Below are positions 11,917-24,114 of a stretch of DNA of 64,000 bases, piece after piece. The DNA is from Bathymodiolus brooksi (lineage: Eukaryota; Mollusca; Bivalvia; Mytilida; Modiolidae). The first letter of the stretch is position 1; the number at the start of each line of letters is the position of its first letter. The notes below the pieces were generated by a model, which was given only the letters and a program-made list of their open reading frames with translations, was not told the DNA's origin and ran no database searches. The translations under genes were made by a program, and so were the position numbers. The stretch covers positions 100,044,000-100,107,999 of the forward strand of contig OY804580.1 of the NCBI GenBank assembly GCA_963680875.1. The letters are read 5' to 3'.

Positions 11917-14900
11917 TTTTTTAGTTCACCTGGACCAAAGGTCCAGGTGAACTATTGCCATCACTTGGCGTCCGTCGTCTGTCGTCTGTCGTCTGTAGTC
12001 TGTCGTCTGTCGTCTGTCGTCTGTAAACTTTTCACATTTCAAGCTTCTTCTCCGAAACCACTTGGCCGATTGGAACCGAACTTAGCAGGAATGTTCCTTG
12101 GATGGTCCTCTACAAAGTTACTGTTTTTCGTTCCAGTCGGATATTCAATATGGCTGCCAGGGCCAATAATATGCTCTGATTGGCTGAAATTTCAAAGATC
12201 TTCTTCTCTGAAACTAATGAACTGACTGAACCCAAACTGTAAAGGAATGATCATTGGAATGTCCTTTACCAAGTTACTGTTTTTTATGCCGATCGGAAAT
12301 CCAAGATGGCCGCCATCGCAGGACATAGATTAACATTGGACCCTATGGGAAAATGTTCAAATGCCTTCTTCTCAGAAACTACAAATATGATTAAAGCCAA
12401 ACTGTACATGAATGTTCATTGGATGGTCCTCTACACTCTTAAGGTTTTTTGTTCCGATATGAAATTCAAAATGGCGGCTACGGCAGGACTTAGTTTAACA
12501 TTGGACCCTATGGGAAAATGTTTCAAAATGCTTCTTCTCTGAAACCACTTGGACAGTTGAAACCAAACTGCCCAGGAATGATCATTGGAAGGTCCTCTAC
12601 AAATTTTCTGTTTTTTATGCCGGTCGGAAATCCAAGATGGCCGCCACCGCAGGACATAGATTAACATTGGACCCTATGGGAAAATGTTCAAATTCCTTCT
12701 TCTCAGAAACTACAAATATTATTAAAGCCAAACTGTACATGAATGTTCATTGGATGGTCCTCTACAATCTTAAGGTTTTTTGTTCCGATATGAAATTCAA
12801 AATGGCGGCTACGGCAGGACTTAGTTTAACATTGGACCCTATGGGAAAAATGTTTCAAAATGCTTCTTCTCTGAAACCGCTTGGACAGTTGAAACCAAAC
12901 TGCCCAGGAATGATCATTGGAAGGTCCTCTACAAATATTCTGTTTTTTATGCCGGTCGGAAATCCAAGATGGCCGCCACCGCAGGACATAGATTAACATT
13001 GGACCCTATGGGAAAATATTCAAATGCCTTCTACTCAGAAACTACAAATATGATTAAAGCCAAACTATACATGAATGTTCATTAGATGGTCCTCTACAAA
13101 CTTTACGTTTTTTGTTCCGGTATGAAATTCAAAATGGCGGCTACGGCAGGACTTAGTTTAACATTGGACCCTATGGGAAAAATGTTTCAAAACGCTTCTT
13201 CTCTGAAACCACTTGGATAATTGAAACCAAACTGCCCAGGAATGATCATTGGAAGGTCCTCTACAAAGTTTCTGTTTTTTTATGCCGATCGGAAATTCAA
13301 GATGGCCGCCACCGCAGGACATAGATTAACATTGGACCCTATGGGAAAATGTTCAAATGCCTTCTTCTCAGAAACTACAAATATGATTAAAGCCAAACTG
13401 TACATGAATGTTCATTGGATGACCCTCTACAATCAATACGTTTTTTGTTCCGATATGAAATTCAAAATGGCGGCTACGGCAGGACTTAGTTTAACATTGG
13501 ACCCTATGGGAAAAATGTTTCAAAACGCTTCTTCTCTGAAACCACTAGAACAGTTGAAACCAAACTGCCCAGGAATGATCATTGGAAGGTCCTCTACAAA
13601 TTTTATGTTTTTTATGCCGATCGGAAATCCAAGATGGCCGCCACCGCAATACATAGATTAACATTGGACCCTATGGTAAAATGTTCAAATGCCTTCTTCT
13701 CAGAAACTACAAATATTATTAAAGCCAAACTGTACATGAATGTTCATTGGATGGTCCTCTACAAACTTTAGGTTTTTTGTTCCGATATGAAATTCAAAAT
13801 GGCGGCTACGGCAGGACTTAGTTTAACATTGGACCCTATGGGGAAAATGTTTCAAAACGCTTCTTCTCTGAAACCACTTGGACAATTGAATCCAAACTGC
13901 CTAGGAATGATCATTGGAAGGTCCTCTACAAATTTTATGTTTTTTATGCCGATCGGAAATCCAAGATGGCCACCACCGCAATACATAGATTAACATTGGA
14001 CCCTATGGGAAAATGTTCAAATGCCTTCTTCTCAGAAACTACAAATATTATTAAAGCCAAACTGTACATGAATGTTCATTGGATGGTCCTCTACAAACTT
14101 TACGTTTTTTGTTCCGATAAGAAATTCAAAATGGCGGCTACGGCAGGACTTAGTTTAACATTGGACCCTATGGGAAAAATGTTTCAAAACGCTTCTTCTC
14201 TGAAACCACTTGGATAATTGAAACCAAACTGCCCAGGAATGATCATTGGAAGGTCCTCTACAAAGTTTCTGTTTTTTTATGCCGATCGGAAATTCAAGAT
14301 GGCCGCCACCGCAGGACATAGATTAACATTGGACCCTATGGGAAAATGTTCAAATGCCTTCTTCTCAGAAACTACAAATATGATTAAAGCCAAACTGTAC
14401 ATGAATGTTCATTGGATGATCCTCTACAAACAATACGTTTTTTGTTCCGATATGAAATTCAAAATGGCGGCTACGGCAGGACTTAGTTTAACATTGGACC
14501 CTATGGGAAAAATGTTTCAAAACGCTTCTTCTCTGAAACCACTAGAACAGTTGAAACCAAACTGCCCAGGAATGATCATTGGAAGGTCCTCTACAAATTT
14601 TATGTTTTTTATGCCGATCGGAAATCCAAGATGGCCGCCACCGCAATACATAGATTAACATTGGACCCTATGGGAAAATGTTCAAATGCCTTCTTCTCAG
14701 AAACTACAAATATTATTAAAGCCAAACTGTACATGAATGTTCATTGGATGGTCCTCTACAAACTTTAGGTTTTTTGTTCCGATATGAAATTCAAAATGGC
14801 GGCTACGGCAGGACTTAGTTTAACATTGGACCCTATGGGGAAAATGTTTCAAAACGCTTCTTCTCTGAAACCACTTGGACAATTGAATCCAAACTGCCTA

Positions 14901-17900
14901 GGAATGATCATTGGAAGGTCCTCTACAAATTTTTTGTTTTTTATGCCGATCGGAAATCCAAGATGGCCACCACCGCAATACATAGATTAACATTGGACCC
15001 TATGGGAAAATGTTCAAATGCCTTCTTCTCAGAAACTACAAATATTATTAAAGCCAAACTGTACATGAATGTTCATTGGATGGTCCTCTACAAACTTTAC
15101 GTTTTTTGTTCCGATAAGAAATTCAAAATGGCGGCTACGGCAGGACTTAGTTTAACATTGGACCCTATGGGAAAAATGTTTCAAAACGCTTTTTCTCTGA
15201 AACCACTTGGATAATTGAAACCAAACTGCCCAGGAATGATCATTGGAAGGTCCTCTACAAAGTTTCTGTTTTTTTATGCCGATCGGAAATTCAAGATGGC
15301 CGCCACCGCAGGACATAGATTAACATTGGACCCTATGGGAAAATGTTCAAATGCCTTCTTCTCAGAAACTACAAATATGATTAAAGCCAAACTGTACATG
15401 AATGTTCATTGGATGATCCTCTACAAACAATACGTTTTTTGTTCCGATATGAAATTCAAAATGGCGGCTACGGCAGGACTTAGTTTAACATTGGACCCTA
15501 TGGGAAAAATGTTTCAAAACGCTTCTTCTCTGAAACCACTAGAACAGTTGAAACCAAACTGCCCAGGAATGATCATTGGAAGGTCCTCTACAAATTTTAT
15601 GTTTTTTATGCCGATCGGAAATCCAAGATGGCCGCCACCGCAATACATAGATTAACATTGGACCCTATGGTAAAATGTTCAAATGCCTTCTTCTCAGAAA
15701 CTACAAATATTATTAAAGCCAAACTGTACATGAATGTTCATTGGATGGTCCTCTACAAACTTTAGGTTTTTTGTTCCGATATGAAATTCAAAATGGCGGC
15801 TACGGCAGGACTTAGTTTAACATTGGACTCTATGGGGAAAATGTTTCAAAACGCTTCTTCTCTGAAACCACTTGGACAATTGAATCCAAACTGCCTAGGA
15901 ATGATCATTGGAAGGTCCTCTACAAATTTTATGTTTTTTATGCCGATCGGAAATCCAAGATGGCCACCACCGCAATACATAGATTAACATTGGACCCTAT
16001 GGGAAAATGTTCAAATGCCTTCTTCTCAGAAACTACAAATATTATTAAAGCCAAACTGTACATGAATGTTCATTGGATGACCCTCTACAAACAATACGTT
16101 TTTTGTTCCGATATGAAATTCAAAATGGCGGCTACGGCAGGACTTAGTTTAACATTGGACCCTATGGGGAAAATGTTTCAAAACGCTTCTTCTCTGAAAC
16201 CACTAGAACAGTTGAAACCAAACTGCCCAGGAATGATCATTGGAAGGTCCTCTACAAATTTTATGTTTTTTATGCCGATCGGAAATCCAAGATGGCCGCC
16301 ACCGCAATACATAGATTAACATTGGACCCTATGGTAAAATGTTCAAATGCCTTCTTCTCAGAAACTACAAATATTATTAAAGCCAAACTGTACATGAATG
16401 TTCATTGGATGGTCCTCTACAAACTTTAGGTTTTTTGTTCCGATATGAAATTCAAAATGGCGGCTACGGCAGGACTTAGTTTAACATTGGACCCTATGGG
16501 GAAAATGTTTCAAAACGCTTCTTCTCTGAAACCACTTGGACAATTGATTCCAAACTGCCCAGGAATGATCATTGGAAGGTCCTCTACAAATTTTATGTTT
16601 TTTATGCCGATCGGAAATCCAAGATGGCCACCACCGCAATACATAGATTAACATTGGACCCTATGGGAAAATGTTCAAATGCCTTCTTCTCAGAAACTAC
16701 AAATATTATTAAAGCCAAACTGTACATGAATGTTCATTGGATGGTCCTCTACAAACTTTACGTTTTTTGTTCCGATAAGAAATTCAAAATGGCGGCTACG
16801 GCAGGACTTAGTTTAACATTGGACCCTATGGGAAAAATGTTTCAAAACGCTTCTTCTCTGAAACCACTTGGATAATTGAAACCAAACTGCCCAGGAATGA
16901 TCATTGGAAGGTCCTCTACAAAGTTTCTGTTTTTTTATGCCGATCGGAAATTCAAGATGGCCGCCACCGCAGGACATAGATTAACATTGGACCCTATGGG
17001 AAAATGTTCAAATGCCTTCTTCTCAGAAACTACAAATATGATTAAAGCCAAACTGTACATGAATGTTCATTGGATGATCCTCTACAAACAATACGTTTTT
17101 TGTTCCGATATGAAATTCAAAATGGCGGCTACGGCAGGACTTAGTTTAACATTGGACCCTATGGGGAAAATGTTTCAAAACGCTTCTTCTCTGAAACCAC
17201 TTGGATAATTGAAACCAAACTGCCCAGGAATGATCATTGGAAGGTCCTCTACAAAGTTTCTGTTTTTTTATGCCGATCGAAAATTCAAGATGGCCACCAC
17301 CGCAGGACATAGATTAACATTGGACCCTAAGGGAAAATGTTCAAATGCCTTCTTCTCAGAAACTACAAATATGATTAAAGCCAAACTGTCCATATGTGTG
17401 TACATTGGATGGTCCTCTACAAACTTTACGTTTTTTGTTCCGATATGAAATTCAAAATGGCGGCTACGGCAGGACTTAGTTTAACATTGGACCCTATGGG
17501 AAAAATGTTTCAAAACGCTTCTTCTCTGAAACCACTTGGATAATTGAAACCAAACTGCCCAGGAATGATCATTGGAAGGTCCTCTACAAGGTGTGTGTTT
17601 TTTACGCCGATCGGAAATCCAAGATGGCCACCACCGCAATACATAGATTAACATTGGACCCTATGGGAAAATGTTCAAATGCCTTCTTCTCAGAAACTAC
17701 AAATATGATTAAAGCCAAACTGTACACGAATGTTCATTGAATGGTCCTCTACAAAATATACGTTTTTTATTCTGATATGAAATTCAAAATGGCGGCTACG
17801 GCAGGACTTAGTTTAACATTGGACCCTATGGGAAAAATGTTTCAAAATGCTTCTTCTCTGAAACCACTTGGACAGTTGAAACCAAACTACCCAGGAATGA

Positions 17901-18192
17901 TCATTGGAAGGTCCTCTGTTTTTTATGCCGATCGGAAATCCAAGATGGCTGCCACCACAGGTCATAGTATTAACACAGAACCATATGGGGAAAATACAGA
18001 AATATATTCTTCTCTGAAGCTATTGCACTGATTGAACCTAAACTGTGCATCAATCATTGGAAGGTCCTTTACAAACTTTGTGTTTTTTATGTTGATCGTA
18101 ATTCCAAGATGACGCAGGACATAGTTTTTACATAGGACCAATTGGTTTTTTTTATTACCAGGTGAACGATACAGGCTCTTGAGAGCCTCTGG
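11917..18192 (+). mobile_element. Pearl/HINE-like element A with expanded core array
   Basis: Starts with a 12-bp-arm palindrome (TTCACCTGGACC-AAA-GGTCCAGGTGAA, 11925-11951), then a (GTCGTCT)n microsatellite near 11970-12015, then a long array of about 166-bp cores. It ends with CCAGGTGAA and a small hairpin AGGCTCT-TG-AGAGCCT before CTGG. Left unit, central tandem cores of about 160 bp and right unit with inverted sub-terminal motifs and a 3' hairpin is the plan described for mollusc pearl elements and for Helentron-associated elements. No coding capacity is expected. Most family members have only a few cores; this one has about 34. Confidence 0.7.
12290..17935 (+). repeat. 166-bp core array (332-bp dimers), array 1
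   Basis: Two related half units alternate. One carries AAATCCAAGATGGCCGCC and ATGAATGTTCATTGG; the other carries AAATTCAAAATGGCGGCTAC and GGAATGATCATTGGAAGG. Both share TTAACATTGGACCCTATGGG. The pair is about 332 bp. Between about 13.2 and 16.2 kb identical variants recur every 997 bp (13221, 14218, 15215), i.e. three dimers amplified as a block. The repeated small reading frames here come only from the periodicity: 332 is not a multiple of three, so they switch frame between units. Confidence 0.9.
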
Positions 18193-18575
18193 TTATCTAA
18201 ACTGAACAGTTTGGTTTAAATTAATCTTGATTTTTATCTAAACTGAACAGTTTGGTTTAAATTAATCTTGATTTTTATCTAAACTGAACAGTTTGGTTTA
18301 AGTTAATCTTGATTTTTATCCAAACTGAACAGTTTGGTTTAAGTTAATCTTGATTTTTATCCAAACTGAACAGTTTGGTTTAAATTAATCTTGATTTTTA
18401 TCCAAACTGAACAGTTTGGTTTAAATTAATCTTGATTTTTATCCAAACTGAACAGTTTGGTTTAAGTTAATCTTGATTTTTATCTAAACTGAACAGTTTG
18501 GTTTAAGTTAATCTTGATTTTTATCTAAACTGAACAGATTGGTTTAAGTTAATCTTGATTTTTATCCAAACATAA
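18193..18575. repeat. 41-bp minisatellite
   Basis: About nine copies of a 41-bp unit containing CCAAACTG-AA-CAGTTTGG, an inverted repeat with 8-bp arms, followed by TTAATCTTGATTTTTAT. It fills the space between pearl-like elements A and B. Confidence 0.9.
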
Positions 18576-18651
18576 TTTTTAATATTTCAGTCTCATTTAT
18601 GAAAGTACAGTGCATTGAACTCTAATCCGATGACATATTTCGTCTATTTTA

Positions 18652-21600
18652 TTTTTTAGTTCACCTTTGGTCCAGGTGAACTATTGCCTTCACTTGGCGT
18701 CCGTCGTCCGTCGTCTGTAAACTTTTCACATTTCAAGCTTCTTCTCCGAAACCACGGGGCCGATTGGAACCAAACTTAGCAGGAATGTTCCTTGGATGGT
18801 CCTCTACAAAGTTACTGTTTTTCATTCCAGTCGGATATTCAATATGGCTGCCAGGGCCAATAATATGCTCTGATTGGCTGAAATTTCAAAGATCTTCTAC
18901 TCTGAAACTAATGAACTGACTGAACCCAAACTGTAAATGAATGATCATTGGAATGTCCTTTACCAAGTTTCTGTTTTTTATGCCGATCGGAAATCCAAGA
19001 TGGCCGCCATCGCAGGACATAGATTAACATTGGACCCTATGGGAAAATGTTCAAATGCCTTCTTCTCAGAAACTACAAATATGATTAAAGCCAAACTGTA
19101 CATGAATGTTCATTGGACGGTCTTCTACAATCTCAAGGTTTTTTGTTCCGATATGATATTCAAAATGGCGGCAACGGCAGGACTTAGTTTAACATTGGAC
19201 CCTATGGGAAAAATGTTTCAAAACGCTTCTTCTCTGAAACCACTTGGCCAGTTGAAACCAAACTGCCCAGGAATGATCATTGGAAGGTCCTCTACAAATT
19301 TGAGGTTTTTTATGCCGATCGGAAATCCAAGATGGCCGCCACCGCAGGACATAGATTAACATTGGACCCTATGGGAAAATATTCAAATGCCTTCTTCTCA
19401 GAAACTACACATATGATTAAAGCCAAACTGTACATGAATGTTCATTGGATGGTCCTCTACAAACTTTACGTTTTTTGTTCCGGTATGAAATTCAAAATGG
19501 CGGCTACGGCAGGACTTAGTTTAACATTGGACCCTATGGGGAAAATGTTTCAAAACACTTCTTCTCTGAAACCACTTGGACAATTGAAACCAAACTGCCC
19601 AGGAATGATCATTGGAAGGTCCTCTACAAATTTTTTGTTTTTTATGTCGATCGGAAATCCAAGATGGCCATCACCGCAATACATAGATTAACATTGGACC
19701 CTATGGGAAAATATTCAAATGCCTTCTTCTCAGAAACTACAAATATTATTAAAGCCAAACTGTACATGAATGTTCATTGGATGGTCCTCTACAAACTTTA
19801 CGTTTTTTGTTCTGATATGAAATTCAAAATGGCGGCTACGGCAGGACTTGTTTAACATTGGACCCTATGGGAAAAATGTTTCAAAACGCTTCTTCTCTGA
19901 AACCACTAGGACAGTTGAAACCAAACTGCCCAGGAATGATCATTGGAAGGTTCTCTACAAATTTTATGTTTTTTATGTCGATCGGAAATCCAAGATGGCC
20001 GCCACCGTAATACATAGATTAACATTGGACCCTATGGGAAAATGTTCAAATGCCTTCTTCTCAGAAACTACAAATATTATTAAAGCCAAACTGTACATGA
20101 ATGTTCATTGGATGGTCCTCTACAAACTTTACGTTTTTTGTTCCGATATGAAATTCAAAATGGCGGCTACGGCAGGACTTAGTTTAACATTGGACCCTAT
20201 GGGGAAAATGTTTCAAAACGCTTCTTCTCTGAAACCACTTGGACAATTGAAACCAAACTGCCCAGGAATGATCATTGGAAGGTCCTCTACAAAGTTTATG
20301 TTTTTTATGTCGATTGGAAATCCAAGATGGCCGCCACCGTAATACATAAATTAACATTGGACCCTTTGTGAAAATGTTCAAATGCCTTCTTCTCAGAAAC
20401 TACAAATATTATTAAAGCCAAACTGTACATGAATGTTCATTGGATGGTCCTCTACAAACTTTACGTTTTTTGTTTTGGTATGAAATTCAAAATGGCGGCT
20501 ACGGCAGGACTTAGTTTAACATTGGACCCTATGGGAAACATGTTTCAAAACGCTTCTTCTCTGAAACCACTTGGACAATAGAAACCAAACTGCCCAGGAA
20601 TAGTCATTGGAAGGTCCTCTACAAAGTTTATGTTATTTTTATGCCGATCGAAAATTCAAGATGGCCACCACCGCAATACATAGATTAACATTGGACCCTA
20701 TGGGAAAATATTCAAATGCCTTCTTCTCAGAAACTACAAATATTATTAAAGCCAAACTGTACATGAATGTTCATTAGATGGTCCTCTACAAACTTTACGT
20801 TTTTTGTTCCGGTATGAAATTCAAAATGGCGGCTACGGCAGGACTTAGTTTAACATTGGACCCTATGGGAAAAATGTTTCAAAACGCTTCTTCTCTGAAA
20901 CCACTTGGACAATTGAAACCAAACTGCCCAGGAATGATCATTGGAAGGTCTACAAAATACAAGTGTTTTATGTCGATCGGAAATCCAAGATGGCCGCCAC
21001 CGCAATACATAGATTAACATTGGACCCTATGGGAAAATGTTCAAATGCCTTCTTCTCAGAAACTACAAATATGATTAAAGCCAAACTGTACATGAATGTT
21101 CATTGGATGGTCCTCTACAAATTTTACGTTTTTTGTTCCGATATGAAATTCAAAATGGCGGCTACGGCAGGACTTAGTTTAACATTGGACCCTATGGGAA
21201 AAATGTTTCAAAACGCTTCTTCTCTGAAACCACTTGGACAATTGAAACCAAACTGCCCAGGAATGATCATTGGAAGGTCCTCTACAAAGTTTATGTTTTT
21301 TTTATGCCGATCGAAAATTCAAGATGGCCACCACCGCAATACATAGATTAACATTGGACCCTATGGGAAAATGTTCAAATGCCTTCTTCTCAGAAACTAC
21401 AAATATTATTAAAGCCAAACTGTACATGAATGTTCATTGGATGGTCCTCTACAAACTTTACGTTTTTTGTTCTGATATGAAATTCAAAATGGCGGCTACG
21501 GCAGGACTTAGTTTAACATTGGACCCTATGGGAAAAATGTTTCAAAACGCTTCTTCTCTGAAACCACTAGGACAGTTGAAATCAAACTGCCCAGGAATGA

Positions 21601-23240
21601 TCATTGGAAGGTCCTCTACAAAGTTTATGTTTTTTTTATGCCGATCGAAAATTCAAGATGGCCACCACCGCAATACATAGATTAACATTGGACCCTATGG
21701 GAAAATGTTCAAATGCCTTCTTCTCAGAAACTACAAATATTATTAAAGCCAAACTGTACATGAATGTTCATTGGATGGTCCTCTACAAACTTTACGTTTT
21801 TTGTTCTGATATGAAATTCAAAATGGCGGCTACGGCAGGACTTAGTTTAACATTGGACCCTATGGGAAAAATGTTTCAAAACGCTTCTTCTCTGAAACCA
21901 CTAAAACAGTTGAAATCAAACTGCCCAGGAATGATCATTGGAAGGTTCTCTACACATTTTATGTTTTTTATGCCGATCGGAAATCCAAGATGGCCGTCAC
22001 CGTATTACATAGATTTACATTGGACCCTATGGGAAAATGTTCAAATGCCTTCTTCTCAGAAACTACAAATATTATTAAAGCTAAACTGTACATGAATGTT
22101 CATTGGATGGTCCTCTACAAACTTTACGTTTTTTGTTCCGATATGAAATTCAAAATGGCGGCTACGGCAGGACTTAGTTTAACATTGGACCCTATGGGAA
22201 AAATGTTTCAAAACGCTTCTTCTCTGAAACCACTTGGACAATTGAAACCAAACTGCCCAGGAATGATCATTGGAAGGTCCTCTACAAAATATAAGTTTTT
22301 TATGTCGATCGGAAATCCAAGATGGCTGCCACCGCAATACATAGATTAACATTGGACCCTATGGGAAAATGTTCAAATGCCTTCTTCTCAGAAACTACAA
22401 ATATTATTAAAGCCAAACTGTACATGAATGTTCATTGGATGGTCCTCTACAAACTTTACGTTTTTTGTTCCGATATGAAATTCAAAATGGCGGCTACGGC
22501 AGGACTTAGTTTAACATTGGACCCTATGGGAAAAATGTTTCAAAACGCTTCTTCTCTGAAACCACTTGGATAATTGAAACCAAACTGCCCATTACTTGGA
22601 TAATTTAAACCAAACTACCCAGGAATGATCATTGGAAGGTCCTCTACAAGGTGTGTGTTTTTTATGCCGATTGGATATTCAAGATGGCCACCACCGCAGG
22701 ACATAGATTAGCATTGGACCCTATGGGAAAATGTTCAAATGCCTTCTTCTCAGAAACTACAAATATGATTAAAGCCAAACTGTACATGAATGTTCATTGG
22801 ATGGTCCTCTACAAACTTTACATTTTTTGTTCTGATATAAAATTCAAAATGGCGGCTACGGCAGGACTTGTTTAACATTGGACCCTATGGGAAAAATGTT
22901 TCAAAACGCTTCTTCTCTGAAACCAAACTGCCCAGGAATGATCATTGGAAGGTCCTCTGTTTTTTATGCCGATCGGAAATCCAAGATGGCTGCCACCACA
23001 GGTCATAGTATTAACACAGGACCATATCGGGAAAATACAGAAATATCTTCTTCTCTGAAGCTATTGCACTGATTGAACCTAAACTATGCATCAATCATTG
23101 GAAGGTCCTTTACAAACTTTGTGTTTTTTATGTTGATCGTAATTCCAAGATGACTACCACTGCAGGACATAGTTTTTACATAGGACCAATTGGTTTTTTT
23201 TATAACCAGGTGAACGATACAGGCTCTTGAGAGCCTCTGG
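18652..23240 (+). mobile_element. Pearl/HINE-like element B with expanded core array
   Basis: Direct second copy of element A. The 5' unit has lost part of the palindrome (TTCACCTTTGGTCCAGGTGAA). The 3' unit CCAGGTGAACGATACAGGCT, hairpin and CTGG match element A. The outer right unit (about 22960-23240) is nearly the same as 17935-18192. A and B therefore look like a tandem duplication or two insertions of one family in one orientation. Confidence 0.7.
18960..22960 (+). repeat. 166-bp core array (332-bp dimers), array 2
   Basis: About 24 cores of the same two half-unit types as array 1, without the clear 997-bp periodicity. Units near 21270 and 21604 repeat at 334 bp. No real genes. Confidence 0.9.
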
Positions 23241-23550
23241 TTTTTAAGATATGGCGGACTATCTATGAATAATCTTGGCTGAAGTCTGTAAACTGAAATA
23301 TTCAATAAAGAAATTGGGGGGAAAAAATCCAGGCATTATGCATGGTCTTCACTCTTGGTGAAATCTGAACTCTAAAGTTAATGGGATTTTTCTTTCAAAA
23401 ACACTTAATGTTTTGCAGTCTCTGAAGTACATTTTTTGGTCCACAAAATGCTAGATTTCAGGAGCTTCCGCCCCCCTGGACCTCTTACGGCCCTCAGCCT
23501 AATTTTTTAGGTACCTCCTAAAACTTAAGAAGTACCTCCTATTATAAAAA
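23241..23550. other. Right internal part of hAT-like element
   Basis: Non-coding. Contains AATGCTAGATTTCAGGAGCT and a CCGCCCCCCTGG stretch leading to the terminal repeat. No open frame of note. Confidence 0.5.
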
Positions 23551-23565
23551 ACTTTGAAACCCCTG

Positions 23566-23623
23566 CCTAACCCTATATCTAAGAGTGACGTTAGACGTCT
23601 AACCCTAACCCTATATCTAAGAG
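23566..23623. repeat. Right remainder of the telomere-type satellite
   Basis: About one and a half monomers, including the GTTAGACGTCTAAC variant, continue the array after the 12.8-kb insertion. The array then stops in unique sequence only about 310 bp before the first cadherin exon of the window. Confidence 0.9.
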
Positions 23624-23932
23624 GATTATCATATCATTTTGTGTTGTAAGATTCTTTTGTTAATCATATGTGAACGATAATATTTTAGTACCCTAATAGC
23701 TTATACAGTTGTTAGTTTCAAATAGTCGAACCTCATGTTGTGAATTTCGGAAAAGTTGTTTCCAAGGATACCAGTATTATAGACTAAGTCTGATCTTATT
23801 AGTTTTTATCTTAAATTGTACCAGGTATATCGAACACTTGGATATTTTGGGATGAAATGATAGGTTACTTTGTTTTCCAGTATTTTCCTTCAACTGTAGA
23901 TATTTACATATTTTTTTGTTTTCTTACCATAG

Positions 23933-24114
23933 AAGCATCAATAAAAGATTTGAAGACAACAGAAAGTTACATGGACTGGCAGTTAGAATCTGGCTTCCCA
24001 AATCTCCTATTTCAGTGGGAGACTGATGTTCATGTCATGTACAGAACTCGAGATAATGATGGAGTTATCTTCCATGTTTCGTCCACGGTTACTGCTGAGT
24101 TCATAAGGCTTGAG
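23933..24114 (+). CDS. CadN: Cadherin exon a: LamG first half
   Basis: Acceptor TTCTTACCATAG, donor GAG/GTAATG, ends in phase 0. Codes [18 protein letters not shown] through [14 protein letters not shown] to FIRLE, the start of a laminin-G sandwich (RTRD.DGVIF is the typical strand). The next exon completes the strand. The preceding exon is not in the window. Confidence 0.88.

Larger units (their letters stand above)
10737..23565. mobile_element. hAT-like insertion inside the satellite
   Basis: The segment begins CAGGGGTTTCAAAGT and ends with its exact reverse complement ACTTTGAAACCCCTG, and the satellite resumes right after it. CCTAAC stands directly on both sides (10731-10736 and 23566-23571), but this is also one satellite telomere unit, so it cannot prove a 6-bp target duplication. 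CAGGG-type termini are typical of hAT elements, which usually make 8-bp duplications. No transposase is visible. The interior is mostly two pearl-like elements, so the 12.8 kb is probably a shorter non-autonomous element enlarged by later insertions. An alternative is a composite block moved as one unit. Confidence 0.65.

Noticed and set aside
12306..22573. Many open frames of 63-164 aa repeating LTLDPMGKCSNAFFSETTN and similar
   Set aside because: They are read from the 166/332-bp tandem array. The unit is not a multiple of three, frames switch between units, and no known domain appears.
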